64,000 nt of DNA from Aculops lycopersici (taxonomy: Eukaryota > Arthropoda > Arachnida > Trombidiformes > Eriophyidae): NCBI GenBank assembly GCA_015350385.1, contig WNKI01000002.1:1248989-1312988 (forward strand), read 5' to 3'. Shown here one piece after another: positions 37,067 to 51,000 of this stretch (position 1 is its first letter; each line of letters opens with the position of its first letter). The notes under the pieces were generated by a model that saw only the letters and a list, made by a program, of their open reading frames with translations, was not told the DNA's origin and ran no database searches. The translations under genes and the position numbers were made by a program.

Positions 37067-37074
37067 CTGTGTGC
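37067..37074. repeat. Right copy of the 8-bp target site duplication (CTGTGTGC)
   Basis: Identical to 32342-32349. Joining the flanks at one copy gives the probable pre-insertion site. Confidence 0.92.
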
Positions 37075-39294
37075 ACCATAATGGTAGTGCAAAGCAATTG
37101 TGCGCGTGTACCGACAGTTTGACCTTCAACTCTTATTAGCTGATGCTAATATTGACTCTCCTCGAAACCTGAGCCAGATTCAGATTTTGATTTAGAGACT
37201 AGCTTACTACGATGCAGAGGCGCCACCCGCTTGTATCTGCTGCATGTAAACTTGCAGTGACTTCAACACACATGCGTGTCGAGAGCACTCCTAATTCTAG
37301 TGCCCCTCATTGAAATGATGGATCAGACTTTACTCTCTAGGTACTACTGGGATCGATGGGCGCAAAATATGCAAACGAAAGTCAAAGAATGTGAGAAAGA
37401 GAGTGAAACTTGAAAGCTCGCCATTCAAAAGAGGAAACTCAATTGAGCTCCAAGTTTCTGGCTTCACCAGAGTTTCTCAAATGGGTCCGGCCGAATAATG
37501 GCTCACTCATAGTTACTCGTTGTCTTGGTCGGCGCCACTTCCTCTCTTCATAGTTGCATGCTAATAGGAAGACCAATCTGAGCCAAGCCTAAATGGTTGC
37601 CTGTGGTGCAGCTGGAGGCTGGCCTCAAACTAAACTGAAGGCTCCGAGTGGATGGCAATGGCAGCGCGGGCGTACCTCTTGGTTGGCATTGTTTTGCGAT
37701 TAATGTCGGCGTCTTGGAAAGATCACTGAGCCGAGACTGATATGATATTATTAGAACGGAAGTGCAGTTTATATTTACTGACTATCAAACGGATTGCCGG
37801 TTGAACGGTTGGCCTTCGAGTTTGTGGGAGTAAAAGAGACTGACAGTCAAACTGGAGAATTGGTTCGTGATTCTTCGAGACCCCTACAGGATTGAGAAAG
37901 TCAACCTCTGCCGAGGGTCACATTAGATGTTGAGGTAATTATCGAGCGGAAGTTGAATGGAACATGCAGCAAGAGCCCAAGTGATGATCGATCAAATTCT
38001 AACCCAACCAACTGGTGTTCTCCTCTGCCTTTTTGCTATAATCGCCTGGCTGCCCCCTCACTCATTTCAATGTCAGTGCTAACTACCACTGAAGTCCCCA
38101 CGTTCCTCTTTCCAACTCTAAATCTATCTGATATTCGAATACAACTTTTAGTTGTCCAGCTTGTTGCGAGATCACCATCGACTTGCAATAGCATTTGAAA
38201 GAAGAGCGGAGGCGAGAGATTTACAACTTGATGTTCTTCCGTTCAATTTCCTCCATCCAAAGGCCCACAGTCCGATTCCAAGGGTTGCTATTCTCCTCCT
38301 CTTGATTCTAGAGCATGGGCTCGACTTATTTAGTGGCCAGCCAAGCCAAGTTGTAAGTGTTCGCCATCAAGCGACACACTGGCCGTCTGGCACGATGTTG
38401 CTCATGATGGTGATAGCATTAGCCGTGGTGGTGGTGGTATCGCTTTCGCTTGCTGTCATTGAGCTATAGCTATAAGTTGCCGCGGCGCTTGCTCGAAATA
38501 GCCAGCGGCGTCGTGAGCTCAAGATGAAATTGGATGTCGGTTGTTCTGTCGGTTGGTTGGAGCGAGCTAGTACGCAAGCGAGTGTTGGTCCAAGCTCGAT
38601 GGACTAGGAAGGGGAAGGAAAAGAGGAAGCTCCGAAAACGAGTTGCCGCTTAGGCGCTTGCCGAAAGTATCAATGGCACTTCTATCTTCCATCTCTCACT
38701 CACACTAATGGACAACGCAAAGTTGGAGGCGAGCAAATAGAGTTGTCGTTGTGGAGTCTAGTTCATTCGTTTATCCGTCAGTTAGTCGGCTGGTTTGTCT
38801 AACTTTGGTTTGTTTATATACAAGTATCTAGTCACCGGTCTCTATTGTAGTCGTGAGAGTCTAGTCTCTTTCTCATGGTAGTTTTTCTCCTCCAAACAGC
38901 CAGTTGTTTCGATCTAATGAACTGGCACTGCATTAGTGCTGCTCGGTGACTCGTACAGGGGTAACAATGACAAACTTGTCTGCGAGTCGTTAGCGTAGGT
39001 CCACTGCACTTGACGTCGTTGGGCCAGTGCCTAGCGAGCGCCTAGCGATTTGGGGGCGGCAACCAACTTGTGGCGATGGAGGCGATAGCGACAACGACCG
39101 CGAAACGCGCGCCAGGGTGCCGAATGGCGAGCGAGGCGAAGGTCGCCACACTCGGGTGGCAGTGAACTTGCAACTTGGATTAGCAGTTTTTAGGGACAAT
39201 GAGTTTGGAGAGGAGCTAAAAGTGGGAGGAGGATCGGAAAATAAAAGCGCTTCGCTCATTGGAATGTATGATGGTTGGCGAGGAGTTGCATTGG

Positions 39295-39331
39295 ACTCAT
39301 TATTATCGCCGGATGGGCGATAATAATGAGT
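39295..39331. repeat. Perfect 16-bp inverted repeat with 5-base loop
   Basis: The left arm ACTCATTATTATCGCC (39295-39310) is the exact reverse complement of 39316-39331, separated by GGATG. It would form a stable DNA or RNA hairpin. The function is unknown. Confidence 0.85.
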
Positions 39332-39422
39332 TTTCGCCTCGGTCATCTCTCTAGTGGCGTTCTTTTCTCATTGGCACTTCAAGATACTTGATCGTCGATT
39401 GCTTGTTGTTCCCATATACCAC

Positions 39423-39455
39423 CAAATGTAAGCGAGAGTATTCAGCTTACATTTG
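39423..39455. repeat. Perfect 11-bp inverted repeat with 11-base loop
   Basis: CAAATGTAAGC at 39423-39433 is the exact reverse complement of 39445-39455. It lies only 91 bp from the larger hairpin. Confidence 0.75.
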
Positions 39456-40296
39456 ACTTCGGTGCGGCGGCGGCGGCAAACTGGCAAGACAATAGAAGGC
39501 GACTCTAGATTCTGCTATCTATCGAGTGTCAACAATTAATAAGCTCGTTGGTGCTCATGCATACTGGTGAGTTTTTCTTCGTGCTTGTTATTAGCCTCGT
39601 TTATTAGCTTTACCTGATGACACTACTACTATTGCTACTGAAACTACAAATTTTGTCTACACCAAAGTCAATTGAAATTTGTGCTGAACCCCCGAGTGGC
39701 GATAGAGAAGAGGAGAGACTTTTTGTGCAGTAACTTGTTAGCTGTTTCTACTAATACTACAAGAAAAAGAACAAGAAAGAGAAAGAGGTGAAACAGAACA
39801 GCTACTCTAACTGAGTCAGGCGAGCGCGTAACATTTCATCACCATTTCATCCAACCAGAAACTCTCACCGGGAGCTCGACTTGAATCTAGTGAGCGAGCG
39901 CTTACCTACTTGAGTAGCGACCAATTTTACAGGCAATTTATCGCAAACGATTGAGAGTCAAGCTAAGCGGTGGAAAATTTTCTTCCCTTATATCCAGAAC
40001 GGAACAGAAAAGAACAGAACAAGAGAGAACAGATCAGAACTGAACAGCACAACTTTTTAGTAGAGAGCTTCAACGTTACGTAATAAAGACGGCGAGGCGG
40101 TCCCCAAGTTTTCATTGGCAAGCTAGCAATTTAAATTACCAAGACCGCAACTTCATACTTGTCGCTGCTCGTTACCCGCTGGCTAAGGCCAGCTGCCTCG
40201 AATGTTGCCTGTGTCCGCAGTCCTATCCATTGAGCGACGACGGGGAGCTTTACATAATTTCCACTGGTGCTTGGTAAATGCAAAAGTCAATGCGCC

Positions 40297-40297
<1 letters not shown>

Positions 40298-40337
<40 letters not shown>
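40298..40337. repeat. (CT)n microsatellite
   Basis: About 40 bp of nearly pure CT dinucleotide with one CTTT interruption. Confidence 0.9.
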
Positions 40338-40342
<5 letters not shown>

Positions 40343-42161
40343 CAGTGCAAATTCCAATGGCAAACGGGGTTAGCAAAGTAGGCACAAAGTAGCGAGACTC
40401 ACACGAGTGCAGCCGCGAATGCAACGGGCAAAACAAAGCAGAGAAGAGAAAAACACACAAACACATAGACAAACTGGAATCGCTCTCTGTCGCTGTGTCT
40501 CTCACGCTCTTTCACACACATTCGCCATTTGCAATACCCACTCTTGTTGTTTGTAGAAATTGAGAGAGAAACACACGCATGAAATAAGGAATCACATCGT
40601 CAACTTGACAACCACTTAAAATGTTGAAAATTTGACGCCGTTCACCTCTAATTATCATCACAAATTTGAGATTATTGGCTATTGTGAGATTATTACTTTG
40701 AAAGACGACAATTAAACAAAACTAATAACTAAGAACCTTTGCTATTTCAATCATTGGGTTTAGTTTATTAAAGCGCTCATCCAATTCAGATTTAGATTTA
40801 GATTTCATTCATAACTTTGCAACAGAAGGCAGAAAGAGGAAAAACCGCAAAGAGTAAGAGAGGGAAAGTTGGATGCAATTAGAAGATAATTAGTCGTATG
40901 TTCAAGAGTCAATACTATTATCATCATCATCCCCTTAGTTGTGCCGACGTTGTTATCTTCGTCCATTACCATTAGCATTATAACTTTGTTGCGAGTTCTT
41001 ATACTCGATAGACAGCCGAAAACAACAGAGTAGTTGCAAGTTTATTGTTGCTTGCTCTTATCAGCAAAACCGATCTGACTAAACAACAAACTTCATCATC
41101 ATCATCGAAAGAGACCTCCTTTGTTATAGTTTTGTCCTGTCAAGTTACAAATACAACAATTGAAAGACAGTTAGCATCATCCAATAATATTACTGTTGCC
41201 TCTATAGCTAGAGAGTCGATAACAGCAACCCAAATTACAGTTACATTAGTGATACGATACCGAATATTGAGCACACTACTACTAGTATATTAAATTGAAA
41301 TCTATCACTTCTGCTTATACCTACTTATAACAGATATATAGTGATTGTTAAACAGTTATTATTTATCATATTTGCTCACCACCGCTATCATCGAAATTCA
41401 TGTGCTATAGTGTGAAAGTTGGATCAGCCCATCTGCCATCACTTGAGCCAAAAACAAACTTAACGACTAAAGTCAACATATTATAACGTCACCAGCGGCC
41501 ATACTTACATGATATTCAAAAATTTATGGAAACTTGGTGCTTGATTTAAAGTTGTGCGATTACTGTGTTTGACAACAAATCCCTTCTCTCATATCCTTTA
41601 TTATTAGAACTATCATCAGAATCATTAGAAACTACAGCGCCCTCGAAGGGAGTTCGTAGAACAACTGCATAGGATAAATTTAAAGAGAATATACCAATAT
41701 AATCTTGGTAGATATCCTAAAAATTTGATCTATTTACTAGCCCTGCTATTCTTTGACCGGTATGCATCACTTGAATATATTTTATATCAATGCCAAATTG
41801 AGCACAAGAGACCCAATAAAACTGTCAGGTGATTAAATAAGAAGAGGAGGAAAAAGAAAAAGAATCTAAATAGAATTACATCATCATCCAAGCAAAACCT
41901 TCCATTTCGCTATTGCTTATACTAAAAACTCTACAAAAGATTGTGTTTCACATATTTATGTCCCAGGATCTCAAGCGCATCAAATAGACATTTATAAGAC
42001 ATATATTCCAAACAAACAGCAACTACAGCGTCATTCATTTCCTATTTATATATATTGAAACCACCGCCTTCGATCGAATCAAATCAAACCGAACTACCAA
42101 GACAAACAGAAAACTTATCAACATTTACACATCTATAACAAAACATCAAAACATATTCTAA

Positions 42162-43784
42162 ATGGGTCAAAATTTCTCATCAGAGCCAGTGACCGATCAT
42201 GAGACTGAGCAAGACTCAAATGAGACTTTCAAGGTTGCCGTCTCAAGTTGCCAAGGATGGCGAATGAGTCAAGAGGATAATCACAGCTTGATCCTCGATT
42301 TACCTGGCGAGCACAAGGCAGCTTTCTTTGCCGTATACGACGGACACGGTAGTGCTAAGGTATCGAAGCATGCCTCTGAGAGTCTATGGCGACACTTGAC
42401 AGAAAACGATTTCTACTTGAAGGGTCAATTCAAGGAAGCACTCGAGAGTGCATTTCTAACCTTTGATCGCGAAGTAAACGAGAGTTACAATGCCCAGTTA
42501 GCGGGAACAACAGCCATTTGTACTCTTATTGTAGACAATATTGTTTACTGTGCCAATATTGGTGATTCACGAGCCGTTGCCTCAGTCAATTGCCAATGCG
42601 TCCCCTTATCACATGATCACAAGCCAGAGAATCCACAGGAGTTGAAAAGGATCCTGGCAGCAGGTGGTTACGTGTTAGGCAATAGAGTTAATGGCAATCT
42701 TGCATTATCAAGAGCATTCGGTGACTTTCACTACAAGGGCAATGACCAGCTACCACCGGAGCAACAAATTGTTAGCCCTTGTCCAGATATAAACATCATT
42801 GAACTAAATGATGATCTCGATTTTCTAGTTCTAGCTTGCGATGGAATTTGGGATGTATTATCTAGCGAGGAAGTGGTTGAATTTGTTATTTCGCGTTTGG
42901 AGAGGAACAATGAACCTGCACCGATATGCGAGCAGCTGACAATTAGATGCCTGGCGCCCGATTACGAGCTAGTGATTGGTTGTGATAACATGACAGTTTT
43001 GCTAGTCTGTTACATGCGAGGTAGAAGTTGGGATGATTATTGTACAGATATATTCAACAAGAACTCAAAACGACTCGGCGAATCGCGAGTACGTCCGCCA
43101 TTAAATAATGCCGTTGCAGAGACTAAACCGGATGGTTCTGCCTTTGGCTCACATCATTTAGCTTCAACGGCAACCGCGGCTGCTGTTGCTGCAAATGAAG
43201 CTAGAAACATATTCAACAACCTTAATCAGTCAACTTTTGACGACACAACAACCACAACCACAGATCCTTCATCCTCAACATCAACCTCTTGGGTCGATGA
43301 GCAGTTGGCTCAACAATTGTGTGAGTCCACTTTAAATGATAACAGTCAAGATTCTTCGAACGCTTCAACAAATAACGAGGACGACATTGACGTTGGAGGA
43401 GACAATAATGCAAATTCTAGTCGAAATGATGACAAGGACAAGGAGGAAGAAAGCACAAAACAGAACTCACAAGATAACAATAAGAGCGATAGTTCAGATC
43501 CCATAGTTCAGGAGAAGCAACAGGAACAGGTTGTCGTAGAGGTTCAGCTTGGTTCGCCGGAAGATGGCGCAGAGGAGGAGGAAGAACACACTAATGAGGT
43601 TGACGCTGATGGCCAGACGGCGGATATAGCGCTATCCGGTGGCGAGACCGATGCGCAGGAGCAAGGAAATAGAGCCAGTGAGGATGACGCAGGAGGTAGT
43701 GGTGAACCGGAAGAGGAGACAAGCGGAAACGGCGAAGATGCAAGTCCTCCAACAGAGAGTGTTGATTCTAATGATGGAGATTGA
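42162..43784 (+). CDS. PP2C-family (PPM) serine/threonine phosphatase with acidic tail
   Basis: This intronless frame encodes 540 residues. The start M-G-Q-N-F-S is a good N-myristoylation site, implying membrane attachment. The PP2C domain spans about residues 22-290, with the metal-binding V-Y-D-G-H-G at about 58-63, G-T-T-A near 112, N-I-G-D-S-R-A near 132, L-A-L-S-R-A-F-G-D near 183, L-A-C-D-G-I-W-D near 224 and G-C-D-N-M-T near 273. These are the Mn/Mg ligands and core motifs of an active metal-dependent phosphatase. From about 310 to the end the chain is low-complexity, first Thr/Ser/Asn rich, then strongly acidic (Glu, Asp). The domain arrangement is like other invertebrate PPM enzymes of the PPM1A/PPM1G type, but exact orthology is not resolved. 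Confidence 0.9.
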   Translation: MGQNFSSEPVTDHETEQDSNETFKVAVSSCQGWRMSQEDNHSLILDLPGEHKAAFFAVYDGHGSAKVSKHASESLWRHLTENDFYLKGQFKEALESAFLTFDREVNESYNAQLAGTTAICTLIVDNIVYCANIGDSRAVASVNCQCVPLSHDHKPENPQELKRILAAGGYVLGNRVNGNLALSRAFGDFHYKGNDQLPPEQQIVSPCPDINIIELNDDLDFLVLACDGIWDVLSSEEVVEFVISRLERNNEPAPICEQLTIRCLAPDYELVIGCDNMTVLLVCYMRGRSWDDYCTDIFNKNSKRLGESRVRPPLNNAVAETKPDGSAFGSHHLASTATAAAVAANEARNIFNNLNQSTFDDTTTTTTDPSSSTSTSWVDEQLAQQLCESTLNDNSQDSSNASTNNEDDIDVGGDNNANSSRNDDKDKEEESTKQNSQDNNKSDSSDPIVQEKQQEQVVVEVQLGSPEDGAEEEEEHTNEVDADGQTADIALSGGETDAQEQGNRASEDDAGGSGEPEEETSGNGEDASPPTESVDSNDGD

Positions 43785-45023
43785 GCGAAGTGAAGTGTGC
43801 GATTATTGTATATTGTAATTGTACTTACTATCTAAATAGCTACTAGAGATTAAGAGGCATGAGTAACAAAGTACAGCAACGTGGAAACTCAAGCTACAGT
43901 TACATTAGTGATATTAATATTGTAAATTAAGCCAACTACAACCAGCAGCACCACTATTGCTAACAATACTAATAATACTACCAGAAATAATCAATCGATC
44001 AATCAATTAAGTAACGCACGAGCAGTTGGGGATGGTGGTGGTTTTGGTGGCGAGATAGATACAAAGAGACGAGTTGACATTGAAATTTTCATATCTTAGC
44101 TCTTCTGTCTCTCGCTCCCTTGCTTTCTCTTCTCTTCACACCAAGCACACAACAACCAGCACAACTCCAGCAAATAAAACTCTCCCAACTCTGACGAACT
44201 GAATCCAAATCTCAATATATCCGCTCTTTCGTTCGTTGGGCATCAAGCTAGCTAACTAGTTAGCGACAGACGGATACTGTGTGTTGACACATATATTTTT
44301 ATCATAGTCGCCTAATCATTAATTATTATTAACACTGTTGTTGCTAACAAGAATTTGATCGCGATCAATTTCCGAATGCTCGACAGGAGATTAGTTCGCA
44401 CAATGTGTCATTAGAAATTTGCATTTATCTAAACACGAGCCGCTTATACATCTTGCTTGTGACGTTTCAATCACCACGGCTATTTGCGATTGGCGGTCCA
44501 CTTGTTGTTATTACAATTTCGAGTAGATAGTGTTGGCCAATGGATGACTTGTATTCATTTGAAGCAGAGAGATACAAGTATAATATATCTAGACAAAACA
44601 CACATTACTATGTCCATTGACAACTAGACCAGTGGGACAAAAACACGACTTATTGAAATCGACTTATTGAAACAATTGAAATCGATCCCCACTGACTCAT
44701 TTACTGTAGCTATAGTAAAGCAGCAGCACTACGAGTAGAAGCGTTGCCAAAAATTGAGCAGCTCGAAAATCATCTTCCAATAGTCGAGACAAGAGAAGGC
44801 AAGACGACACGAAGAGATGGATCCACTTGAATTGAATTGAATTGGTGCAAACACTCTGGTCCCTGGTCATACATGCAAATAGACACAATTAGAAACGAAC
44901 CCCGCACGCATACACTAGCAGTCAAGTTTCAAGATCAACAGGCTAGAAAGATTAGATTTGAGAAAGTAAACAGACAAGCAGACAGACAGACAAACACAAA
45001 AAATAAAACAAGCTTCATTCTAT
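43785..45023. other. Intergenic region between PP2C and the decarboxylase-cyclohydrolase gene
   Basis: The first part is probably the PP2C 3' UTR. A 14-bp perfect palindrome GCTAACTAGTTAGC lies at about 44251-44264. No exon is supported. The last 150 bases are purine-rich, with CAGA repeats, and are probably the leader of the next gene. Confidence 0.55.
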
Positions 45024-48000
45024 ATGATGGACGCCAACGAGTTCAGGAAGTAAGTAGCCGCGCTCGCTAGGTGGCCGCCAGCGATCGATTGGGAAAGAGT
45101 CTTGCCAGAATAGAAAGTCTATTTTTCTCATCACAGCGAGCGACTCGATATTAACCCGTGCACAAACCAAACTTTTTCAAAACAATACCATCGACCACCT
45201 TGCGTGCGCTCGCCGCAGAGCCGCGCACGAGCTCATTGAGTTCGTCATCGACTATGTGGAGAACATTCGCAAGCGGCCAGTGTTGCCCGCAGTGGAGCCA
45301 GGTTACCTGCCGCCACTCTTGCCCGACAGGGCACCTTATCGCGGCGAATCCTGGGACCAGATCATGCCGGACATCGAGCGCGTCATAATGCCAGGTGTAA
45401 GTAAACTACTTCTCTCTCTCTATTTATATTTATTTGCAAGCTTTATATTTATATTCATCTAGCAACCGAGACCAAAGCTAGATTGCGACAAAGCATAAAA
45501 TTAGAATTCACTTTTGAGTTTGAGTACGAGCTTTAGTGTGCCAATGGATAAGAAGTTCTTCCGTTGCTCCAACTCCCACTCGCTTATCTTGACTTGCAAA
45601 ATGCAAAAATGATAAATATGGTATCGCGACTCTCTTAATGTTATAAGTGAGCAGTTACCACAAAGCAGTTGGGGCGAATGAAAAGGCAAGCGGGGTGATG
45701 GTGGTGATGATGATGATGAGAGTGAGAGTGACTTATGAGGAGATCATATCACCATCTTGCACACTGGAGGCAAAAGTGGCAGTTTTAGCAGCGGCAGCGG
45801 TGGTGGTGCCTGCGGAGGCGACATGAGCCATTTGAATGAATAAATGGCCGGCAAGATCGCTCAAGAGAGAGAGAGAGAGAGCGTCGCTCGGTGCGACCAC
45901 CGAGCGGCTATCTCGTGGCCGTTGCTCAGTTTAGCCTTCGCTGCTTTCTCTTAACATGTTGAGATTCTTCCCACTTTTGGTCGCTCAAAGGTTCCGCTGG
46001 TCGCTAGGTGGCCGAGGAGTAGCTTGCTGAGTAAGTGCTGTGCTGTCGTTTCACCGTACGCCAACCACTCGCCAAGCGAATGGGCGATTTGATGGGCAAG
46101 CGGAGGGTCAAGTGGCCGTAAACTTACTCATCGCGGTCGCTATCACTGTCACTGTCGCTATTGCCAGCCTCGTAATGATGGCAATAGCGTCGTCGGGCGA
46201 GCCGTGCGAGTTTGATGGTTGAGAATCGGCGACATCGCAGCACGACCACAACACCGGCGAGTCCTTCCGCATAGAGGGATGCGCCGAGTTTGGGTGGTTG
46301 GATATACCATGACATGAGAGTTACGCGGCGAGCTGCAATGAATCACCGAGCTGCAAGTCCGTCTATTGATTGCGAGATCATTCAATCGCAAGCTTGCCGC
46401 ACCAACTGTCTCGGCGCTCGTATCACGCGCAAGCCGGATCCGCCTATCACTGGCAACGGCCGCCTAAGTGAGTGACTATGGAGCGATGACGAGAGAGCCA
46501 CAGGGACAACGCCGATCGGTGGTGCCATGCCGCCTCAAGTTCCCGTGAATGGCTCATTATTAACTAGTAACGTCGCCCGCGCTTGCTGACTGTCCAACTT
46601 GGATGCTATCTGCGAGTCGGCCGATTGATCGGGCCGCTAGCTCTTGTCTCTTAGTGTGACGTAATCGGCGTCTGTAGACTAATAAAACAACCGGCTCGAC
46701 TGGATTACTACGGTGACGAGACAACTATGACGACAACGATGGCATCGACGACAACAACAACCACCACTACGCTGGCCTCTGGAATTCACTTAAAGTGCGC
46801 GCATTCTTGTTAAATTGCCAACTTCCTGTAGCATCCTCATTGACTTCCTCATAATAGACTGACCCGAATCCGCTTTTCCGATACTCGAGCAGTAATCGAT
46901 CAATCAGCTAACCATTGGCCTACCCCACCTCACCTCACATCATATACAATGGACTAAAATGCACGCTGGACGTACCCTCCAACTTTAGATGACCAACTGG
47001 CACTCGCCCCGATTCCACGCCTACTTTCCAACGGCCCAATCCTACCCCTCGCTTCTGGGCGACATTCTCAGCGGCGCACTCGGCTGCATTGGCTTCAGTT
47101 GGGTGAGTTATAATTACATGTATTTATATATATAACTTGATATATATATATAGGATCATTGAGATAGAATAGCGGCCAGCTGATCGAGATTTCATCTAAA
47201 CGCCAGCTAGCGTGCGCTAGCTAACGAGAAAACTCAATGGCAACTTGTAAGGGCAAATCGGCTGACTAATCGCAACCCATGACTCATTTGCGCGCCCAAA
47301 TACTGAATGCTCAATATTCAATTGATGCCACCATCAATACCAATCAAACAACATAGATCGCTAGTCCTGCTTGCACCGAACTGGAGATGGTTGTACTCGA
47401 CTGGCTTGCCGACCTCATGGGTCTGCCCGAGCACTTCAAGTTCTCGCAATCGACGCATGGCGGCGGTGTTATCCACGGAACCGCAAGCGAGGCGACCTTA
47501 GTGGCGGTCCTCGTTGCTCGCTCGCGAACCACGGCCACCTTGCGGAAGAATGCACAAGTGGACTTCAACAACAACGCTGATTATAACAACAACAACGAAC
47601 AGGTGGTCGAGATTAACAATGCCAATCAAAACGACAACAACAACAACAACAACAACAACCAGTGGCCGACCATTGAGAGCCTAATGGGCTACTGCTCCGA
47701 CTTGGCGCACTCGTCGGTGGAGCGAGCCGGCCTATTGGCTGGCGTCAACATTAAGCCCATTGAATGCGACGACGATTGCAGGCTTCGTGGCCAAGCTCTA
47801 AGGGAGCAGATCATCCAGGATCAAGCGGCTGGCTTGGTACCCTTTATTGTTGTGGCCACATTGGGAACCACTAGCGTTTGCACCTTCGACGATCTCGAAG
47901 AAATTGGCTCAGTTTGTCGCGAGTTCGACTTATGGCTCCACGTGGATGCCGCCTACGCGGGCAGCTCCTTCGTTTGTCCCGAATATCGCCACTTTATGAA

Positions 48001-51000
48001 GGGCATCGAGTACGCCGATTCCTTTGACTTTAATCCGCACAAGTGGCTGCAGGTTGGCTTCGATTGCTCCACCTTTTACATTCGCGACAGCCGCCTTTTA
48101 GTGGACGCCTTCAACATGGACCCGCTCTACCTGAAACACGACAAGGAGGGACAAATTCCCGACTATCGTCACTGGCAAATTCCTCTGGGCAGGTGAGTTA
48201 CTTTCCTCTCNNNNNNNNNNNNNNNNNNNNNNNNNNNNNNNNNNNNNNNNNNNNNNNNNNNNNNNNNNNNNNNNNNNNNCTCTCTCTGTTCCGACTCACT
48301 CTTTGCATTGACATTTATTATTCCACAATTGGTTGGTGTTGTGATGAAGTTTACTAATCAACCTCTACAAAACCACCAAAAATCAACAGGCGGTTCCGCT
48401 CCCTGAAGCTGTGGTTCGTCTTGCGCTCCTTCGGCGTTACCGGTCTACAAGAGGGCATTAGAAACGTAAGTGTTCAATTCAAATCATTGTTTTCATTTCT
48501 TCTCAAAATATTGTATTAGGAGAACGAACGATTTAATGGCGATGGTTTGCTCGCGGATTTTGTGATACGATCTGTGGGATTGTTATTATGCAATTAACTG
48601 GCGCTGGTTGTGGTTGTGGCGTGAAAAGAGGATTAGGAGGAGGATTGCCAACTGAAATGGAGCCGGCAAGACCAACCACAATGTGGCGTGCCGATGGGTA
48701 GAGGAGAACTGATACCATTGTTCTGTTCCTCAAGTGCACAAGGTCCTTATGGTCTTCTGCTTCTTGACTGCCATGGTCGTCGTCATCGTCGCCATCTCTG
48801 CGGCTGCCTTCTTCTCCTCTAACTCCTCGTCTTCTTCGCTACTGACTCATTGTTGGTTGCCACCACAACAACCACCACCACCAACTTGTCACATCCTGTC
48901 ACCAGCCAAACAATCACTTGCACAATAAGCAAGCTCAATCAATCACTTATCAAACTCAACCATACAAATTGATTAACACAAAAAATCATTCCCACAATCA
49001 CAATTGACTGCACACTCATGCAAACAACTGTACGCGCGCTTGGCGCCATCGTCTTGCCAAATGACGACAACAACAAACCAACGTGCACCTAACGCATTTT
49101 GTCTTTCCTTGTCTCGTCGTCTTGTCCTATCACATCTCTTGCCTTTGACTCTGGTGCACCAACCATACTGCTTGTACTTACATCAATGGCGCCAAATCTC
49201 CATCGAAAAACAAAAACAAAACAAAAAACTCATGTGAACGTCTCATAAAACAGCACATCCGGTTGGCAAAACACTTTGAGATGCTGGTCAGGTCGGATGT
49301 TCGTTACGAGGTCACCCATCCAGTCACAATGGGATTAGTCTGCTTCAGGCTCAAGGTTAGTATATTTTCGGCTCTCTCACTTCTTCGTCGTTTGTATATA
49401 TATATTGATATTTAATATTCAATATTGATAGTAATATAGATCCTATCCCGGCTATCGAGTGAGAACTATATAAAGTGGCACCCGATCAGTTGGAGCACTT
49501 AACGCTGCACAATGGAGCCTCTACGTGCAAGCTGACAAACTTCTCATCTTGCCACCACCTACAGCAGCAAAAGTCAGCACTCTTTTGTTGTATCTATCCA
49601 TCCATGGATCGCCAGTCAATTAGTCATACTGGCAGCTTTTTTTCAGTATTCAACAAAGTGAACGTATAATCGGCGACAAACTTTTACCAAACTTCTATCA
49701 ACTTGGCAGTTGCTCACATTCCAACCAATTGTACTGTCGCTAGTTAATATCTACTACATTAACCAGCGAGAGACCTGCCTACAGTGCGAGCGTACAATGG
49801 ACGATCTGTAAATTTCATTTGCTTAGCTCCGCCCCCCATTTGGTCGGGTTCTTAACTAGCTATTTAATATATCAACGAGCCAGGCAGTCAGTGAAGCTGC
49901 CAAGCTACAGACCACTTCCTCTCACTCGGCTGATGATCTTTTGTCTGCCTTCTCTCTTTCTCTGTCGAGCGCGCTCCCTTCTTGCTCCGTCGAGCTCCAC
50001 CAGATCGTGGTGCGCGAAAAGTGATTCGTCTCGGCGGAGCAGCTAGCGCTGGTAGCTAGCGACACTTGTTGCGCATGATGATAATGAGTTCCATTGCTCT
50101 TGTCTAAACCAAAACCACAACCACCACTTAAACCTCTACTAATCACTAGACCATCCCATCCAACCAAATCTACCAACTCGCTCGGCCGCGTGCATAAAAA
50201 CGAACGCACTTGTCATAATTAGACATCAAACGAGCAGAACAAGTTGTTGGTAAAGAAGATAAACGAAGCTAAGAGTATCCACCTAAGTCCATCGCTTGTT
50301 AAGGGAAAGTATATTATTCGTTTGGCCATTTGCGCAAAGTCGACCACACAAGAGGACATTGATTATTCGTGGAGTGAGATTCAACGTTTAGGCGATCAAG
50401 TTTTACTAGAGAGGAACGAGACAAAGTTTTTTGTAAAACTAGAAGTACAACCAACAACACCAGTAAAGAACACAAACAAAATGTCGACCATCACCTCAAC
50501 CGCCGTTCATGATGCCCCAGCAAACGCTGCCCAAATCCTGAAACTCAATGGCAAGCTGAACCCAGTACCTTGTATCAACAGGAGCGCTAGCGAGGTTAGC
50601 GTTGTTGCCCTACCAAGAGTCAACGATATCAAGACTGCCTATCTGAACCTCCTCGAGGCCTCAGGCGAGGACGTCCAACGCGAGGGTCTCATCAAAACCC
50701 CGGAGCGAGCCGCAAAGGCATTTCAATTTTTCACCTCAGGCTACCACCAAGACATTAAGGAGCTCCTAAATGGCGCTGTCTTCCAGGAGGACCACGACGA
50801 GATGGTCATCGTCAAGGACATTGAGATGTTCTCCCTTTGCGAGCACCACTTGGTTCCATTCATCGGCAAAGTCTCTATTGGTTACCTGCCAACAAAGAAG
50901 GTTTTAGGTTTAAGTAAACTAGCCAGAATTGTCGAGGTCTTCTCGCGCCGATTGCAGGTGCAAGAGAGATTGACCCGCCAAATTGCTCAGGCCATGATTG

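Larger units (their letters stand above)
37075..42161. other. Non-coding region upstream of the PP2C gene
   Basis: No supported exon is visible on either strand over about 5 kb. The region holds two strong hairpins (39295-39331 and 39423-39455), a (CT)n array at 40298-40337 and long AT-rich stretches. The last few hundred bases are A-rich with few G and probably include the PP2C leader, possibly with upstream non-coding exons. Confidence 0.55.

Noticed and set aside
40170..40255. Minus-strand sequence resembling a tRNA 5' half (A-box-like GCTCAATGGATAGG)
   Set aside because: No matching B box or 3' acceptor strand can be found at the right distance. It could at most be a decayed tRNA-derived fragment.
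45024..49355. Identification as tyrosine decarboxylase or an acetaldehyde synthase
   Set aside because: The PLP motif is P-H-K-W and the ring-stacking residue is His, which fit an aromatic amino acid decarboxylase. Histidine decarboxylase is not rigorously excluded.
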